Shown piece after piece: positions 8,263 through 18,152 of a DNA stretch of 64,000 nt. Made by a program: the position numbers and the translations under genes. Numbering within the stretch: the first letter of the stretch is position 1; the number at the start of each line of letters is the position of its first letter. The notes beneath the pieces were generated by a model, which made no database searches, was not told where the DNA came from, and saw nothing but the letters and a program-made list of their open reading frames with translations. Source of the DNA: Couchioplanes azureus (GTDB lineage Bacteria > Actinomycetota > Actinomycetes > Mycobacteriales > Micromonosporaceae); NCBI RefSeq assembly GCF_014648355.1, contig NZ_BMQY01000006.1, positions 365,698-429,697 on the forward strand, given 5' to 3'.

Positions 8263-9300
8263 TCATGCCTCGGGAAGCCGGGCGATGCGTTCCGGCTGGC
8301 CCCAGCTTCTCGGGGTCTGCGGTGTCAGTGAAGGGATGCTCAGGTGGGCGACCACCTGTTCCAGACGGTTCCAGCCCTGCGCGGGGTCTTCGCCGTAGGA
8401 GTGCAGGGCGTACCAGTACGCGCCGGAATCCAGCCGTGCGGCGTCGAGCCCGCCGATGCTGCGCAGATCGTCCGGCGATCGTCCCGCGATCGCTTCCGGA
8501 CCGGCGAGCAGTGCCAGCGGTGTACTGAGCCCGGTCCAATGACTCGCGTGGGTGGTGTCGGCCTGGCCGGGTGCCTGCTGCACCAGCGCCTGGCGGATGT
8601 CGTACCCGGCCGAGAGGCTACGTGCGGCCTCGGTGAGCGCGTCCGCCTCGAGGGGTTCGGCGTACACGAGGGTGCAGCGGATGGTTTCGAGCACGGACTC
8701 GGCGGGACGGCTGACCACCATCGTGGCCAGCGCCGGGGCGCTGTCGCCGACCGCGCACAGCCACGTTCGCCGCGGTGCGCGTTCGCGGCACAGGCCGGTC
8801 AACGCAGTCCGGTCCCAGGGCTGGGTGGCGGGCTCCGCGGTGCCCCATCCGGCCGGAGGCCGTCCGGTGAGGAGCACGAACAGGTCGTCCAGGGCGCCGC
8901 CGAGCACGAGTCGTTCGGATGCCGGGTGGCGGATCTGCATGGTGAGGGTGAGGTGCCAGGCCGGCGCCGCCGGGCCGTTGGTGAAGTGGGGGGACAGACC
9001 TGGCGGGTCCGACGGTACGAACGCCGCACCGTTCCAGCCCAGGGGCCGGCCGGACATCCCGTCGTGGTGGCCGTCCGGGGTGTGCACGACCCACCGGGTG
9101 TCGGGGCCGTCCAGGGCGGCGTACAGGGCGGTGGTGAGCCTGCTGGTCACGGGGGTGACCAGTTGCAGGCCTTTGCCGTTGTCGGCGCAGATGCGGATGA
9201 CGTCGGCGAGCCACGAGCTGAGCGCGACGACGGGCCGGTCCTGCATGACGACGGCGACGCGGTCGGTCAGGAAGTCGACGGCGGGATGGGCGGCGGTCAC
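8263..9300 (-). CDS. T7SS-associated protein, possibly DUF6177 family
   Basis: 345 residues from the GTG at 9300, overlapping the stop of the upstream gene by 4 bp. No enzymatic motif is seen. The pattern (FLTDRVAVVMQDRPVVALSSWLADVIRICADNGKGLQLVTPVTSRLT near the N-terminus, GWNGAAFVP in the middle) agrees with a family I recall as DUF6177, found at the end of actinobacterial ESX operons; the family name is from memory and unchecked. It is the last gene of the eccC-containing operon and probably a cytoplasmic accessory, not a secreted substrate. Confidence 0.6.
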   Translation of the reverse strand: MTAAHPAVDFLTDRVAVVMQDRPVVALSSWLADVIRICADNGKGLQLVTPVTSRLTTALYAALDGPDTRWVVHTPDGHHDGMSGRPLGWNGAAFVPSDPPGLSPHFTNGPAAPAWHLTLTMQIRHPASERLVLGGALDDLFVLLTGRPPAGWGTAEPATQPWDRTALTGLCRERAPRRTWLCAVGDSAPALATMVVSRPAESVLETIRCTLVYAEPLEADALTEAARSLSAGYDIRQALVQQAPGQADTTHASHWTGLSTPLALLAGPEAIAGRSPDDLRSIGGLDAARLDSGAYWYALHSYGEDPAQGWNRLEQVVAHLSIPSLTPQTPRSWGQPERIARLPEA

Positions 9301-9659
9301 GACGCCGCCTTCGGGGGCCACACGACGCCGTCGAGGCGCCGCGCGACCTCGTCGGCGAAGCGGCGGGCGAGGGCCTCGGCCTCCGGGCGGCCGCTGGGGG
9401 CCCGGGCCTCCATCCACCACACCGGTACGCCGACCCGGTCGTAGGCGTCGCCGAGCAGGCGCCGGACCTCGCCGGGGACCTGGACGAGGACGGGTGTCTC
9501 GAGGGAGACCAGGGGCCGGCCGGCGTCGTCGCAGAGCTGGATGACGGCGCCGTTGGCGGTTTCCCGGACGCGCAGCTGTTCGCCGGCCGCGATCATGCCG
9601 GCGACGATGGCCCGGGGGTCGGGGGTCTGCCGGACCAGGGCGATGACGTCGTAGGTCAC
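9297..9659 (-). CDS. Small T7SS-operon protein of unknown function
   Basis: 120 residues, acidic-basic mixed, no membrane segment or signal peptide. The GTG start at 9659 overlaps the stop of eccC (GTGA), and its own stop overlaps the next gene's start, so translation of three proteins is coupled. The sequence (MTYDVIALVRQTPDPRAIVA, then LVSLETPVLVQVPGEVRRLL) resembles small globular partners encoded beside EccC in actinomycetes; a chaperone or EccC-binding role is only an inference from position. Confidence 0.65.
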   Translation of the reverse strand: MTYDVIALVRQTPDPRAIVAGMIAAGEQLRVRETANGAVIQLCDDAGRPLVSLETPVLVQVPGEVRRLLGDAYDRVGVPVWWMEARAPSGRPEAEALARRFADEVARRLDGVVWPPKAAS

Positions 9660-12600
9660 GGTTTCTCCTGCCACGCGGTCTGGATGAGACGGACGGGTTC
9701 GCCGCGGCGGATCCACTGGCCGCGGCCCGGTGGCAGCGGGCGGGCGTACACGTCGCCGAGGAGTTTGCCCTCGCCGCGGTCGCCGGTCATGACCAGGCCG
9801 GTGGCGCCGATCTCGCGCAGGGTCTGCACGAAGGGCTCGTAGAGGCCGCGGGACGCCCCGGCGACGCGCCGCGCGAGGACGACGTGGAAGCGCAGGTCGT
9901 CGCCCGCGGCCAGGTACGGCTGGAGCGCGCCGAGCGGCTGCGCGGCCGCGGTGAGCACGTCGTAGTCGTCGACGAGCAGGACGATGTGCGGCCAGGTGGC
10001 GGGGTCGCCCTCGGCGGTGCCGTTCTGCCGTTCCTCGAGCTGCCGGGCCACGGCGCCGGCCAGGCGGGCGGCGAGCACGGCGTTGTGCGCGTAACCGCCG
10101 AGGTGGGAGTCGGGGACGACGCCGTCGAGGCCGCGGCGGGGGTCGACGACGGCGAAGACGATCTCGTCGTCGGTGTGCCGGGCCACCAGCCGGCGGGCGA
10201 TGAGGGCGAGCAGGTTGGTCTTGCCGCATTCGCCGTCGCCGAGCACGAGCAGGTTCGCGTCGCGGCCGAACAGGTCGAGGCCGACGGGCGCGGTGGTGGC
10301 CTCGTCGACGCCGAGGGCGATGGCCGCCGGTTCCGCCGGGGCGGGCAGTTCCGCGGCGTCGAGGCGGGCGGGCAGGACCCGTACCGGCGGCGCGACCGGG
10401 CCGGACCAGGCGGCCCGCGCGGCGCGGGCGATCTGGGCGATGGCGTCGCCGAGGTCGTGGGTGTCGGTGCGGGCGTCGATGCGCGGCAGCGCCACCTGGC
10501 CGAAGAGCCGGCCGCCGGTCAGCGCCCGGCCGGGCTGCCCGGGCCGGATGAGCTCGGCGAGGCGGCGGTCGACCGCGGAGTCGGTCGGGTCGCCGAGGCG
10601 CAGCTCGATCTGCGTGCCGATGGTGGACTGCACCGCGATGCGGACGTCGTACCAGCGCAGCATGGAGGCGACGACGTGCAGGCCGTATCCGCCGCCGCGG
10701 TGCAGCAGGGCGGTGACGAGCGGCTCGTACGCCTCGAACTCGCCGGAGAGGTGCCCGTAGCCGTCGATGACCAGCACCACGTCGGCGGTGGGCAGCTCCG
10801 GGAGCCGGCCGGCGGCGTGCAGCCGGCGCAGCTGCTCCACGCTGTCGATGCCGTGTTCCCGGAAGACCTGTTCGCGCTGGTCGAGCATGGCGCGTACCTC
10901 TTCGAGGGTGCGCCGGACCCGTTCGGTGTCGGTGCGGGCCGCGACGCCGCCGACGTGCGGCAGCCGCGACAGCGCGCCGAGCGCACTGCCGGTCAGATCG
11001 ACGGCGTAGACGGCCACCTCGCGCGGGGTGTGGGTCAGGGCCAGCGAGGTGACGAGGGTACGCAGCAGCGTGGTGCGCCCGGACTGCGGCCCGCCGATGA
11101 CCGCGAGGTGTCCACCCGCGACGGTCAGGTCGAGCGTCCACCGGCCCTGCCACTGCCGGGCGGGGTCGTCGAGCAGCCCCAGCGGCACCCGCATGGGCCC
11201 GGGGCGCTCGCGCAGGTGCAGGCCGCGGCCGGCGCTGACTTCGACGCCGCCGAGCTGGTCGAGGGTCAGGGCGGCGGGCAGCGGCGGCAGCCAGATGCGG
11301 GGTACGGCGTCCGCCGCGCCGCGCAGGTGCCCGGTCATCAGGTCGAGCAGCGCCGGCGCGCCGGTGCGCACCGGCATGGCGGGCTGCGCGGGCTCACCGG
11401 TCCGGCCGCCGATGCCGTTGTACGCCGGGTACGGCAGCGGCCGCGGGTCCTCCACCGCCTCCTTCTCCTCGTCCGGAGCGCGGTACGGCCCGGACACATA
11501 GGACGCCTTGAACCGCTGGTAGACGGTCGTGTCCACCTTGAGGTAGCCGAAGCCCGGCAGCGGCGGCAGGTGGTAGGCGTCGGGCGTCTCCAGCACGGTG
11601 CGGCTCTCGCCCTCGGAGAAGGTCCGCAGGCCCAGCCGGTACGACAGATAGGTCTCCAGGCCCCGCAGCTTGCCGCCCTCGATCCGCTGGCTGCTCAGCA
11701 GCAGGTGCACCCCGATGCTGCGGCCGATCCGCCCGATCGACAGGAACAGCTCGATGAACTCGGGCTTGGCCGTGAGCAGCTCGCCGAACTCGTCGATGAT
11801 CACCAGCAGGTACGGCAGCGCGGGCAGCTCCGGGCGCCGCGCGCGCAACGCGGCGTAGTCGGCGATGTTGGCGACGTTCCCGGCGTCCTTGAGGGCCTGC
11901 TGACGGCGCTGCACCTCCCCCGCCAGGCTGGTGTGCACGCGCTCGACCAGGCTGACGTCGTCCTGCAGGTTGGTGATCACACCCGCGACGTGCGGGGCGT
12001 CGGCGAACGGCGCGAAGGTGGCGCCGCCCTTGTAGTCGACCAGCACCATGGCGAGCACGTCCGGCGGGTGGGTGACCAGCAGCGCCAGCACCAGGGAGCG
12101 CAGCAGCTCGCTCTTGCCGGAGCCGGTCGCACCGACGCAGAGCCCGTGCGGGCCCATGCCGAGCTGGGCCGATTCCTTGAGGTCCAGCAGCACCGGCTCG
12201 CCGTGCTGGTCCACGCCGATCGGCACCCGCAGCAGGTCGCGGTCGCTGCGCGGCGCCCAGCACGCCGCCAGCGACAGCTCGCGCGGCCCGGCGAGCCCCA
12301 GCAGCGCGAGGAAGTCGGCGCTGCCGCCCGCGGCCGGGTCCTGCACCGACTCGCGCGACAACCGCAGCGGGGCGAGCAGCCGGGCCAGCCCCTCGGCCGC
12401 GGCGGCGTCGTAGCGGTCGCGGCGTGCCCGCGCCACGGCGACGACCTCGGGACGCAGGTCCTCGACCAACAGGTCGTCACCGGTGACGGTGATCCGGATG
12501 GCGACGTCTCCCGGCTCCTGCAAGCGGTCGGCGACGAGATGCACAACCGTCACACCGAGCGCGGCGGCGGTCACCGCCTGATCCGGCACCGCAAGATCCC

Positions 12601-13597
12601 GCGCGATCTCGCCGAACGTGTCATGGACGAGCAGCAGCCGGGGAAGCAGCGCGGTTGCCGCCGCGGCGGTGCCGCCGCGGGCGAGTTCGGCCGCGTACCC
12701 GGCGTGTTCCTGCAGGTCCGCGGAGACCAGCGCGGCCAGTGCGGCCGGGTCCGCGGCGATGCGCCGGGCGGCGACCGGGCCGTCGCGCAGGTCGGCGTCG
12801 CGCAGGTGCGGCAGCCACTTGAGCCATTGCCAGGCGTCGATGCGTGCCGGCGGGCAGGCGAGCCCGATGCGCAGATCCTCGGGTGCGTGCAGGGCGGCGG
12901 CCTGCACCAGGAGCACCCGCAGGACCGCGAGCACGTCGTCGCGGGCGCCGACGACGCTGACGTTGCCGACCCGGTCCAGCGGCACCACCAGCGGCATCCC
13001 CGGCGCCGATCCGAAGCGGCGCACCAGCGCCCGCGCCTCGGCCAGCATGAACGGGTCCGTGGGGGTGAGCGGGCTGCCGTCGTCCTCGATCTGCAACGGA
13101 GCGACCGGCATGGTCCCCGATCCCGCGCGCAGGGTGAGAAAGTCCCGGTCGGTGCGGCGGCGTTCCCAGAGCCGGGCCGGATCCCGTACGACGTCGAGCA
13201 GCGCCTGCGGCGGCGGGTGCAGCAGGCGGGCGGCGGCGGCCGTCTCCCGCTCCGCGCCCAACAGCTCCTCGCGTAGCTCCTCGAGGTAGTCGAGGTAGCG
13301 TTCGCGCTGCTGACGGCGGGTGCGCCCGGCACGCCCGCGCTGGGTGAGCAGCATGACGAGCACGGCTCCCACGGTCACGATCAGCAGCACCGCCCCGATG
13401 GCGATCATGCCGGTACCGCGGAACATCACCATCATCGTCAGCGACGACAACACCCCGGCCACGGGCAGCAACGCCTGCGCCGCATTGCCGCCGGAATGAC
13501 CCTCGGGCAGGGTCGGCGGCGCCGCCACCTGCCGGGCCTCGGGCGGCAGCAGCGGCCGCACGGTACGCGCGGGCCGGTGCACGACGCGCATCGTCAT
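9656..13597 (-). CDS. eccC: Type VII secretion FtsK/SpoIIIE ATPase EccC (EccCa-EccCb fused)
   Basis: 1313 residues in one chain, the length of a fused EccCa/EccCb. Two N-terminal membrane helices (residues about 45-90) are followed by a DUF-like stalk and three ATPase domains. P-loops: GATGSGKSE at about 487, GGPQSGRTT at about 834 (Lys replaced by Arg) and GDGECGKTN at about 1120; Walker B-like strands LLVIIDEFGE and IVLLVDDYD. EccC is the motor that recognises WXG100 substrates through its last domain and drives export across the membrane. The degenerate second site fits the family pattern in which only the first ATPase is fully active. Start ATG overlaps the upstream stop (ATGA). Confidence 0.95.
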   Translation of the reverse strand: MTMRVVHRPARTVRPLLPPEARQVAAPPTLPEGHSGGNAAQALLPVAGVLSSLTMMVMFRGTGMIAIGAVLLIVTVGAVLVMLLTQRGRAGRTRRQQRERYLDYLEELREELLGAERETAAAARLLHPPPQALLDVVRDPARLWERRRTDRDFLTLRAGSGTMPVAPLQIEDDGSPLTPTDPFMLAEARALVRRFGSAPGMPLVVPLDRVGNVSVVGARDDVLAVLRVLLVQAAALHAPEDLRIGLACPPARIDAWQWLKWLPHLRDADLRDGPVAARRIAADPAALAALVSADLQEHAGYAAELARGGTAAAATALLPRLLLVHDTFGEIARDLAVPDQAVTAAALGVTVVHLVADRLQEPGDVAIRITVTGDDLLVEDLRPEVVAVARARRDRYDAAAAEGLARLLAPLRLSRESVQDPAAGGSADFLALLGLAGPRELSLAACWAPRSDRDLLRVPIGVDQHGEPVLLDLKESAQLGMGPHGLCVGATGSGKSELLRSLVLALLVTHPPDVLAMVLVDYKGGATFAPFADAPHVAGVITNLQDDVSLVERVHTSLAGEVQRRQQALKDAGNVANIADYAALRARRPELPALPYLLVIIDEFGELLTAKPEFIELFLSIGRIGRSIGVHLLLSSQRIEGGKLRGLETYLSYRLGLRTFSEGESRTVLETPDAYHLPPLPGFGYLKVDTTVYQRFKASYVSGPYRAPDEEKEAVEDPRPLPYPAYNGIGGRTGEPAQPAMPVRTGAPALLDLMTGHLRGAADAVPRIWLPPLPAALTLDQLGGVEVSAGRGLHLRERPGPMRVPLGLLDDPARQWQGRWTLDLTVAGGHLAVIGGPQSGRTTLLRTLVTSLALTHTPREVAVYAVDLTGSALGALSRLPHVGGVAARTDTERVRRTLEEVRAMLDQREQVFREHGIDSVEQLRRLHAAGRLPELPTADVVLVIDGYGHLSGEFEAYEPLVTALLHRGGGYGLHVVASMLRWYDVRIAVQSTIGTQIELRLGDPTDSAVDRRLAELIRPGQPGRALTGGRLFGQVALPRIDARTDTHDLGDAIAQIARAARAAWSGPVAPPVRVLPARLDAAELPAPAEPAAIALGVDEATTAPVGLDLFGRDANLLVLGDGECGKTNLLALIARRLVARHTDDEIVFAVVDPRRGLDGVVPDSHLGGYAHNAVLAARLAGAVARQLEERQNGTAEGDPATWPHIVLLVDDYDVLTAAAQPLGALQPYLAAGDDLRFHVVLARRVAGASRGLYEPFVQTLREIGATGLVMTGDRGEGKLLGDVYARPLPPGRGQWIRRGEPVRLIQTAWQEKP

Positions 13598-14736
13598 GCC
13601 CGGACGGCCCGGTCCATCACGGCGGCGGCGATCCGCAGCGCGGCCGTACGGGTCTCCGCGCCGATCCGCCGCGGGTCGATGGCCGCGCCGAGCGCCAGAT
13701 GGCGGTCGAACGGCAGCCGCAGCACCGGCGTCCCGAAGCGGGCGAGCCCGGCGACGGCGGCGTCCACATCGACCCCGAGCGGCCCCGCGACCGGCGTGCT
13801 GAGCACGAGCAGCGAGCGGCCGAGCAGCTCGGCGCCGTGCTCCTCACCCAGCCGGCGCAGCGCCGCGTCGGCGCCCAGCACCCCGTCGAGGGTCGCCGTG
13901 CCGGTGAGGACCACGGCGTGGGAGTCGGCGAGCAGCGTACGGTTCGTCGCCGAGTGCATGCCGGCGCCGAGGTCGGCCACGGCGACCGCGAAGTAGCGGT
14001 TGAGGAACCGGACCCGGTCGCGCAGCAGCAGCGCGGCGTGGCTCTCGTCCTGGCGGGCCAGGGAGCTGGACAGCGCCCGCCGCCACAGCCACACCCCGGT
14101 GACCGTACGGTCCAGATAGCGGGCCACCTGATCGAAGGCGGAGACCTGCGCGATGCCGCCGTCGCCGGCCGTGCGCACCCCGACCCCGAGCGGTCCCAGG
14201 CGCAGCGGCAGCGACCCGGCGTCCGGGTCGGCGTCGACGGCCAGGACCGGGTCGCGCCGCAGCCCGGCCAGGGTGGTGGTGAGCAGGGCGCTCACCGTGG
14301 TCTTGCCCGAGCCCCCGCGCACTCCCGCCACCGTGATCCGCCGACCCGTGGTGATCGCCCGGTTCGCGTGCTCGGCCAGCTCGGCGAGCTCGCCGACCTC
14401 CCGGGTGGCACGCCGCCCGGCCGCCGTCCGCACCGCCTGGCCGACCCGCCGGGCCGGTGGATCGCCGTGCAGGTCCGCGTGCCGGGCGATCCGCGCCGCG
14501 TCGATGCCGCCCTCGGCGGGCAGGTCGGTCGCGGTGCCGCCGTGCCGCGTGGGCTCGGCCCGCGCCGGGCCGGGGGCGGGTGTATCGCGCTGGTGCTCGG
14601 GTGCGGCCGGGGCGGAGCTCGCGGGAAATCCGGTCAGCAGCGGCAGGGTCACCGTCCGCTCGTCGATGTGGTCGCTCGGCGCCATCGCAGGGTCGAGTTG
14701 GCGCCGCAGCATGGCCTGCCAGTCCTGGTCACTCAC
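13594..14736 (-). CDS. MinD/ParA-like P-loop ATPase of the T7SS locus
   Basis: 380 residues. The first 110 are Pro/Ala/charged and probably disordered; the ATPase domain follows, with a deviant Walker A GVRGGSGKTT at about 138-147, a switch-like segment VLAVDADPDAGSLPLRLG and VAVADLGAGMHSATNRTLL. Such MinD-like proteins (EspI-like in ESX-1) accompany ESX loci and are thought to regulate or position the secretion machine under changing ATP; the exact role here is inferred. GTG start 4 bp after the eccD stop; stop overlaps eccC. Confidence 0.85.
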   Translation of the reverse strand: MSDQDWQAMLRRQLDPAMAPSDHIDERTVTLPLLTGFPASSAPAAPEHQRDTPAPGPARAEPTRHGGTATDLPAEGGIDAARIARHADLHGDPPARRVGQAVRTAAGRRATREVGELAELAEHANRAITTGRRITVAGVRGGSGKTTVSALLTTTLAGLRRDPVLAVDADPDAGSLPLRLGPLGVGVRTAGDGGIAQVSAFDQVARYLDRTVTGVWLWRRALSSSLARQDESHAALLLRDRVRFLNRYFAVAVADLGAGMHSATNRTLLADSHAVVLTGTATLDGVLGADAALRRLGEEHGAELLGRSLLVLSTPVAGPLGVDVDAAVAGLARFGTPVLRLPFDRHLALGAAIDPRRIGAETRTAALRIAAAVMDRAVRA

Positions 14737-14740
14737 CGCT

Positions 14741-16060
14741 TCAGAACACCTCGATCAGCCGGGAGTAGACGCCGAAGATCCCGAGCACCACGGGGACCAT
14801 GGCCACCACGGCCGCCGACTCGAGCAGGTCACCGATGCGGCGGACCCGGGCCCTGGTGTGCTCGGGCGGATCCACCACCAGCACGACGACCGGCACGGCC
14901 AGCGCCGCCGCGGCCACCGCCAAGGCCCCGGCCGGCGCAGCGGTGGCGGCCCAGCGCCACCACAGCACCGCGAGGATCGCGCCGGCGGCGGCGAGCAGGG
15001 AGATGACCTCGGCGGCCAGCGGGAACATCCGGGAGCGTACGAGCAGGACCGTCACCAGCAGTGCCGTCAGCGTCACGGTCCACGCCGTGAGCTGGGCCAC
15101 GAGGAGAACCCCGGCCAGCACGGCGGCGGCCGCGGTGGCCAGCACCGCGATGATCAAGGAGCCGTGAGCGGCGTCGAGTGCGGCCCGGACCTCGCGGCGG
15201 GCCACCGGCCGGTCCTCCACCCTGCGGTCGTCGAGCATCGCCAGCCCGGACGAGGACAGCGCCAACCGGGGCAGCATCCCGATGACGAGCACCACCACGA
15301 CGGCGAGCACGCCGCCGAGCCGGGACCCGGCGAGCCCCAGAGCACTCCCGGCCGCACACACCGTCGCCAACGACAGCATGCTCGTCCCACCGGCCAGCGC
15401 GGCCTTGCCACGCTCGGCGTTGACGCCGGTGAGCACGACCGTCAGCCCGAGCGCCGCGGTCACGGCGATGACCCGCCACACCGGCGACCAGCCGTACCCG
15501 TCGGCCCAGGCCCACGCGGCCAGCGGCAGCGCTACCCCCGCACCGGCGATCAACGCCGTCCCCAGCGGACGCAGAGCCCGGCCACAGGCCGTTCCGGCCA
15601 GGCCGAGGACCAGCCCGCAGGCGCCGGCGCCGGCCGCGACCGCCGCCGGATCGGTGTGCCGGTACGCGAACAGCGCCGCGAGTGCCACGACCGCGGCGAG
15701 CCCGGCCGTGGCGACCCAGCGGCGTACGGCCGGACTCCAGCGGGTGGCGCGCCGGTCCAGGTCGTCGGCGGTCTCCTCGGTGACATCGTGAATGACCGGA
15801 GCCGGCGGCAGATCCTCGGCGCCGGTGAGCCGCAGCACCGCCCCGTCGGCGACACCGACCGCCTCCAGGGTGTCACCGTCACCGAGCACGACCCCGCCGA
15901 CGGTGACCAGCCGGCGTAGCCGGGCCGGATGGGCCGCCTCTTCACCGACGACATCGAGCAGATCCGGCAGCAGGCGGCCGACGGGTTCGGCCGCCGGTAG
16001 CAGCATGTCGACCCGCCGCGACCCACCGATCACCGTCACCCGGGTGTAGCCGACGCTCAT
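14741..16060 (-). CDS. eccD: Type VII secretion integral membrane protein EccD
   Basis: 439 residues. The N-terminal about 85 form the YukD/ubiquitin-like domain (VTVIGGSRRVDMLLPA...GDTLEAVGVADGAVLRL), joined by a linker to about eleven closely spaced membrane helices from residue 130 to the end. EccD lines the central membrane cavity of the ESX complex. It is co-transcribed with the MinD-like ATPase and eccC; the ATG at 16060 overlaps the stop of the preceding 87-residue gene. Length is near the family norm. Confidence 0.93.
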   Translation of the reverse strand: MSVGYTRVTVIGGSRRVDMLLPAAEPVGRLLPDLLDVVGEEAAHPARLRRLVTVGGVVLGDGDTLEAVGVADGAVLRLTGAEDLPPAPVIHDVTEETADDLDRRATRWSPAVRRWVATAGLAAVVALAALFAYRHTDPAAVAAGAGACGLVLGLAGTACGRALRPLGTALIAGAGVALPLAAWAWADGYGWSPVWRVIAVTAALGLTVVLTGVNAERGKAALAGGTSMLSLATVCAAGSALGLAGSRLGGVLAVVVVLVIGMLPRLALSSSGLAMLDDRRVEDRPVARREVRAALDAAHGSLIIAVLATAAAAVLAGVLLVAQLTAWTVTLTALLVTVLLVRSRMFPLAAEVISLLAAAGAILAVLWWRWAATAAPAGALAVAAAALAVPVVVLVVDPPEHTRARVRRIGDLLESAAVVAMVPVVLGIFGVYSRLIEVF

Positions 16061-16320
16061 CGGCCACCACCCGGCGCGGATACGGAACTCCGCTGCTCTT
16101 GCTCGGCACGCTGGGCAAGCTGATCCTGCAGGAAGGACCAGCCGACACATCCCGCGCAGATCACCGCCGCGACAGCGGCGCCGGCGACGAGCCGGCCCAG
16201 CAGATTCGAGGCGGCCCGCCGCGTCCGCAGCGTCCCCCAGAGCAGCGCATCACGCAGCCGCCGGCGACGCACCGCCACCGACTCGAGCAACTGCGCGTCG
16301 AAGTCCCGCGCCACTGACAC
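16057..16320 (-). CDS. Small single-pass membrane protein heading the eccD operon
   Basis: 87 residues: an Arg-rich cytoplasmic N-terminus (VRRRRLRDALLWGTLRTRR), one membrane helix at about 43-63, and a short Gln/Glu-rich tail with outside topology. It is the first gene of the secretion operon, overlapping eccD by 4 bp. Its single-pass topology recalls a much reduced EccB/EccE-like subunit, but there is no sequence support for that. GTG at 16320 and GTG at 16314 are both possible starts. Confidence 0.6.
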   Translation of the reverse strand: MSVARDFDAQLLESVAVRRRRLRDALLWGTLRTRRAASNLLGRLVAGAAVAAVICAGCVGWSFLQDQLAQRAEQEQRSSVSAPGGGR

Positions 16321-16503
16321 CTCCCCAGGTCCCCGTCGCCCGTGAGGCTACCCACCCGCGACCGGGTTGTGCCTCCCCGCTCACTCGCACCGGCACCGTC
16401 GAGCCGGGCGTTCGGCGGGCTTGTTCCCGCCTGCGCACGGGGCTCCGGCAGGCGGCCGGCCGACGGACTCGCTGCGTTCGCAGCCGGATGATAGGAATGA
16501 ACG

Positions 16504-17397
16504 GTGACCCCGTCGCAGCACGAAGATCCGGCAAGCAATGTCCGCGCCCTGGTGGACGACCTTCTGCCGGTCCTCCTGCCGGGAGCGAGCGTTGCGCCGG
16601 GCCGCGATGAGGTGCTCATCCCGGTGTCCGGCGGCCGTGCCCGGGTCTCCCTCACTCCGCTCCTGCACCGCTGCCAGGATCAGCCACACCACACGTGGCC
16701 TCAGCTCCTGGCCGACTGGGTCGCCGCGATCCGCCGCGAGTTGCCCCAGGACGTCGACGCCGACGACCTCGGGCCGGTCGACGTCGAGCGGCTCCGCGTA
16801 CGGCTCGTGCCGTCGGCCGCATCCGCCGCGACCAGCGACTACGTCGCACTGCCGTTCGGTGAGCACTTCACCGCGACCGTCGTCGTCAACCGTCCCGCGC
16901 GGCTCGACGTGCTGACTGTCGCGCAGAGCCGGCAGCTGGGACGCGAGCCTGACGACCTGTTCCGCCTCGCCATGCGGCAGACCGTGCAGCACGAGCTGGC
17001 CGGCCTGGACCTCCGCGATCACGAACTGCCCGGGGGCGGGTCGGTGCGCCTGCTCGCCGGAGACGGCAACCCCTTCGTCACCACCACGCTGTTGTCCCTC
17101 AAGCGGTTCCTGCCGGACAACGCGACCCACGGCGCACTGGTCGCCACGCCGCGCTACAGCGCGGTGATGCTGCACCGCGTGGATGCGCGGCTGCACGACA
17201 ACGCCGTGGCCTTCTACCGGCTGGCGAGCTCCATGTTCAGCGCGGCGGACGATCCATGCTCGGACACGATCTTCTGGTGGCATGACGGCGAGCTCCACCC
17301 ACTGCGGGTGGTCACAGCGGACGACGGGAGCGCCCTGGAGGTACGGGTGCCCGAAGCGCTGACGCCCGTGCTGAACCAGTTGGGCGACATCCGCTGA
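16504..17397 (+). CDS. Unknown protein, DUF1444-like
   Basis: 297 residues, soluble, no signal peptide. The strand-helix order and the stretch AMRQTVQHELAGLDL...GGSVRLLAGDGNPF...TTLLSLKRFLP resemble the DUF1444/YtpQ group of unknown function; this is a pattern impression, not a firm match. It lies on the plus strand between the secretion operon and the substrate operon and is convergent with the immunity gene (25-bp gap). Because of this location it may be an immunity-type or T7SS accessory protein. Confidence 0.6.
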   Translation: MTPSQHEDPASNVRALVDDLLPVLLPGASVAPGRDEVLIPVSGGRARVSLTPLLHRCQDQPHHTWPQLLADWVAAIRRELPQDVDADDLGPVDVERLRVRLVPSAASAATSDYVALPFGEHFTATVVVNRPARLDVLTVAQSRQLGREPDDLFRLAMRQTVQHELAGLDLRDHELPGGGSVRLLAGDGNPFVTTTLLSLKRFLPDNATHGALVATPRYSAVMLHRVDARLHDNAVAFYRLASSMFSAADDPCSDTIFWWHDGELHPLRVVTADDGSALEVRVPEALTPVLNQLGDIR

Positions 17398-17421
17398 CGG
17401 GCACGTCCAGCGAGGCCGGCG

Positions 17422-18111
17422 CTACGCGGCCGGTGTTGTCTCCAGCTTCTGCGCGGCCAGATCCTGCTGCCGGCGTTCCGTGAGGAACTGCAGGGCGGCG
17501 TCGCGCCCGCTCTCGTTCCACACCTCGCGTAGCCGCTCGTAGAACGCCGCCTGCTCCAGCAACTGCTGTGCGCCCTTCTTCGAGGACCCTTCGGCGCGCT
17601 CCCGGCAGAGCGTCACGAGCTGCTCTGCCGGCTCTACGGGTGAAGCCGTGCCGTTGACCACGCGCCAGCCCGGTAGCTGGTGCCAGTGCGTGCGACGCCG
17701 GCGCGGATCCTGCGCGAAGTCCCGTTCGGCCACGTCGGCGAGACGCTCCACCGGCCAGCTGTCGATCTTCTCCAGGCCGGCACCGAGCACGAACTGCCGC
17801 ACCTGCTCATCCGCATCGTCCGCGAGCAGGTCGACCGTGCGAGGGCCCGAGCGCACCTCATCCATGCGGATGCCGTAGGTCATCACCCAGCTGGTGAAGG
17901 GTACGACGAGGGGCTGCACGCCGGCGGAGACCCAGCCCTCCGCGCGCGTGGGAGAGTCCGCATAGCCGATCCAGGCCAGCGCCCAGTCCACCGGCTCGCG
18001 GGTGAGCACCGTGTCCGGCCCGGTTCCGCGGACCGACCAGTCTCCCGGCAGGTGAGGTCGCAGCTCGGTCAGGATGTTCCGCCACCGCCGGGCCTTGTCA
18101 GCAGACGACAT
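17422..18111 (-). CDS. Probable immunity protein for the adjacent T7SS toxin
   Basis: 229 residues, cytoplasmic, Trp-rich (ten or so Trp) and acidic, with no catalytic motif. It starts at an ATG with GAGAGG seven bases upstream, 41 bp after the stop of the toxin-like gene, in the same direction. A small Trp-rich soluble protein directly downstream of a polymorphic toxin is the standard arrangement for an immunity protein that binds the toxin domain in the producing cell. The assignment rests on context; the sequence matches no family I recognise. Confidence 0.6.
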   Translation of the reverse strand: MSSADKARRWRNILTELRPHLPGDWSVRGTGPDTVLTREPVDWALAWIGYADSPTRAEGWVSAGVQPLVVPFTSWVMTYGIRMDEVRSGPRTVDLLADDADEQVRQFVLGAGLEKIDSWPVERLADVAERDFAQDPRRRRTHWHQLPGWRVVNGTASPVEPAEQLVTLCRERAEGSSKKGAQQLLEQAAFYERLREVWNESGRDAALQFLTERRQQDLAAQKLETTPAA

Positions 18112-18152
18112 GCAAACCTCTCGGAACGTACGGGGTTGAGCGGTGGGCCAGT

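Noticed and set aside
9884..13276. Very long plus-strand open frame opposite eccC
   Set aside because: It is the antisense shadow of a well-supported eccC; composition is Gln/Arg/Gly/Val-rich with no domains. Similar long shadows at 13699-15919, 19827-21500 and 50822-53815 were rejected for the same reason.
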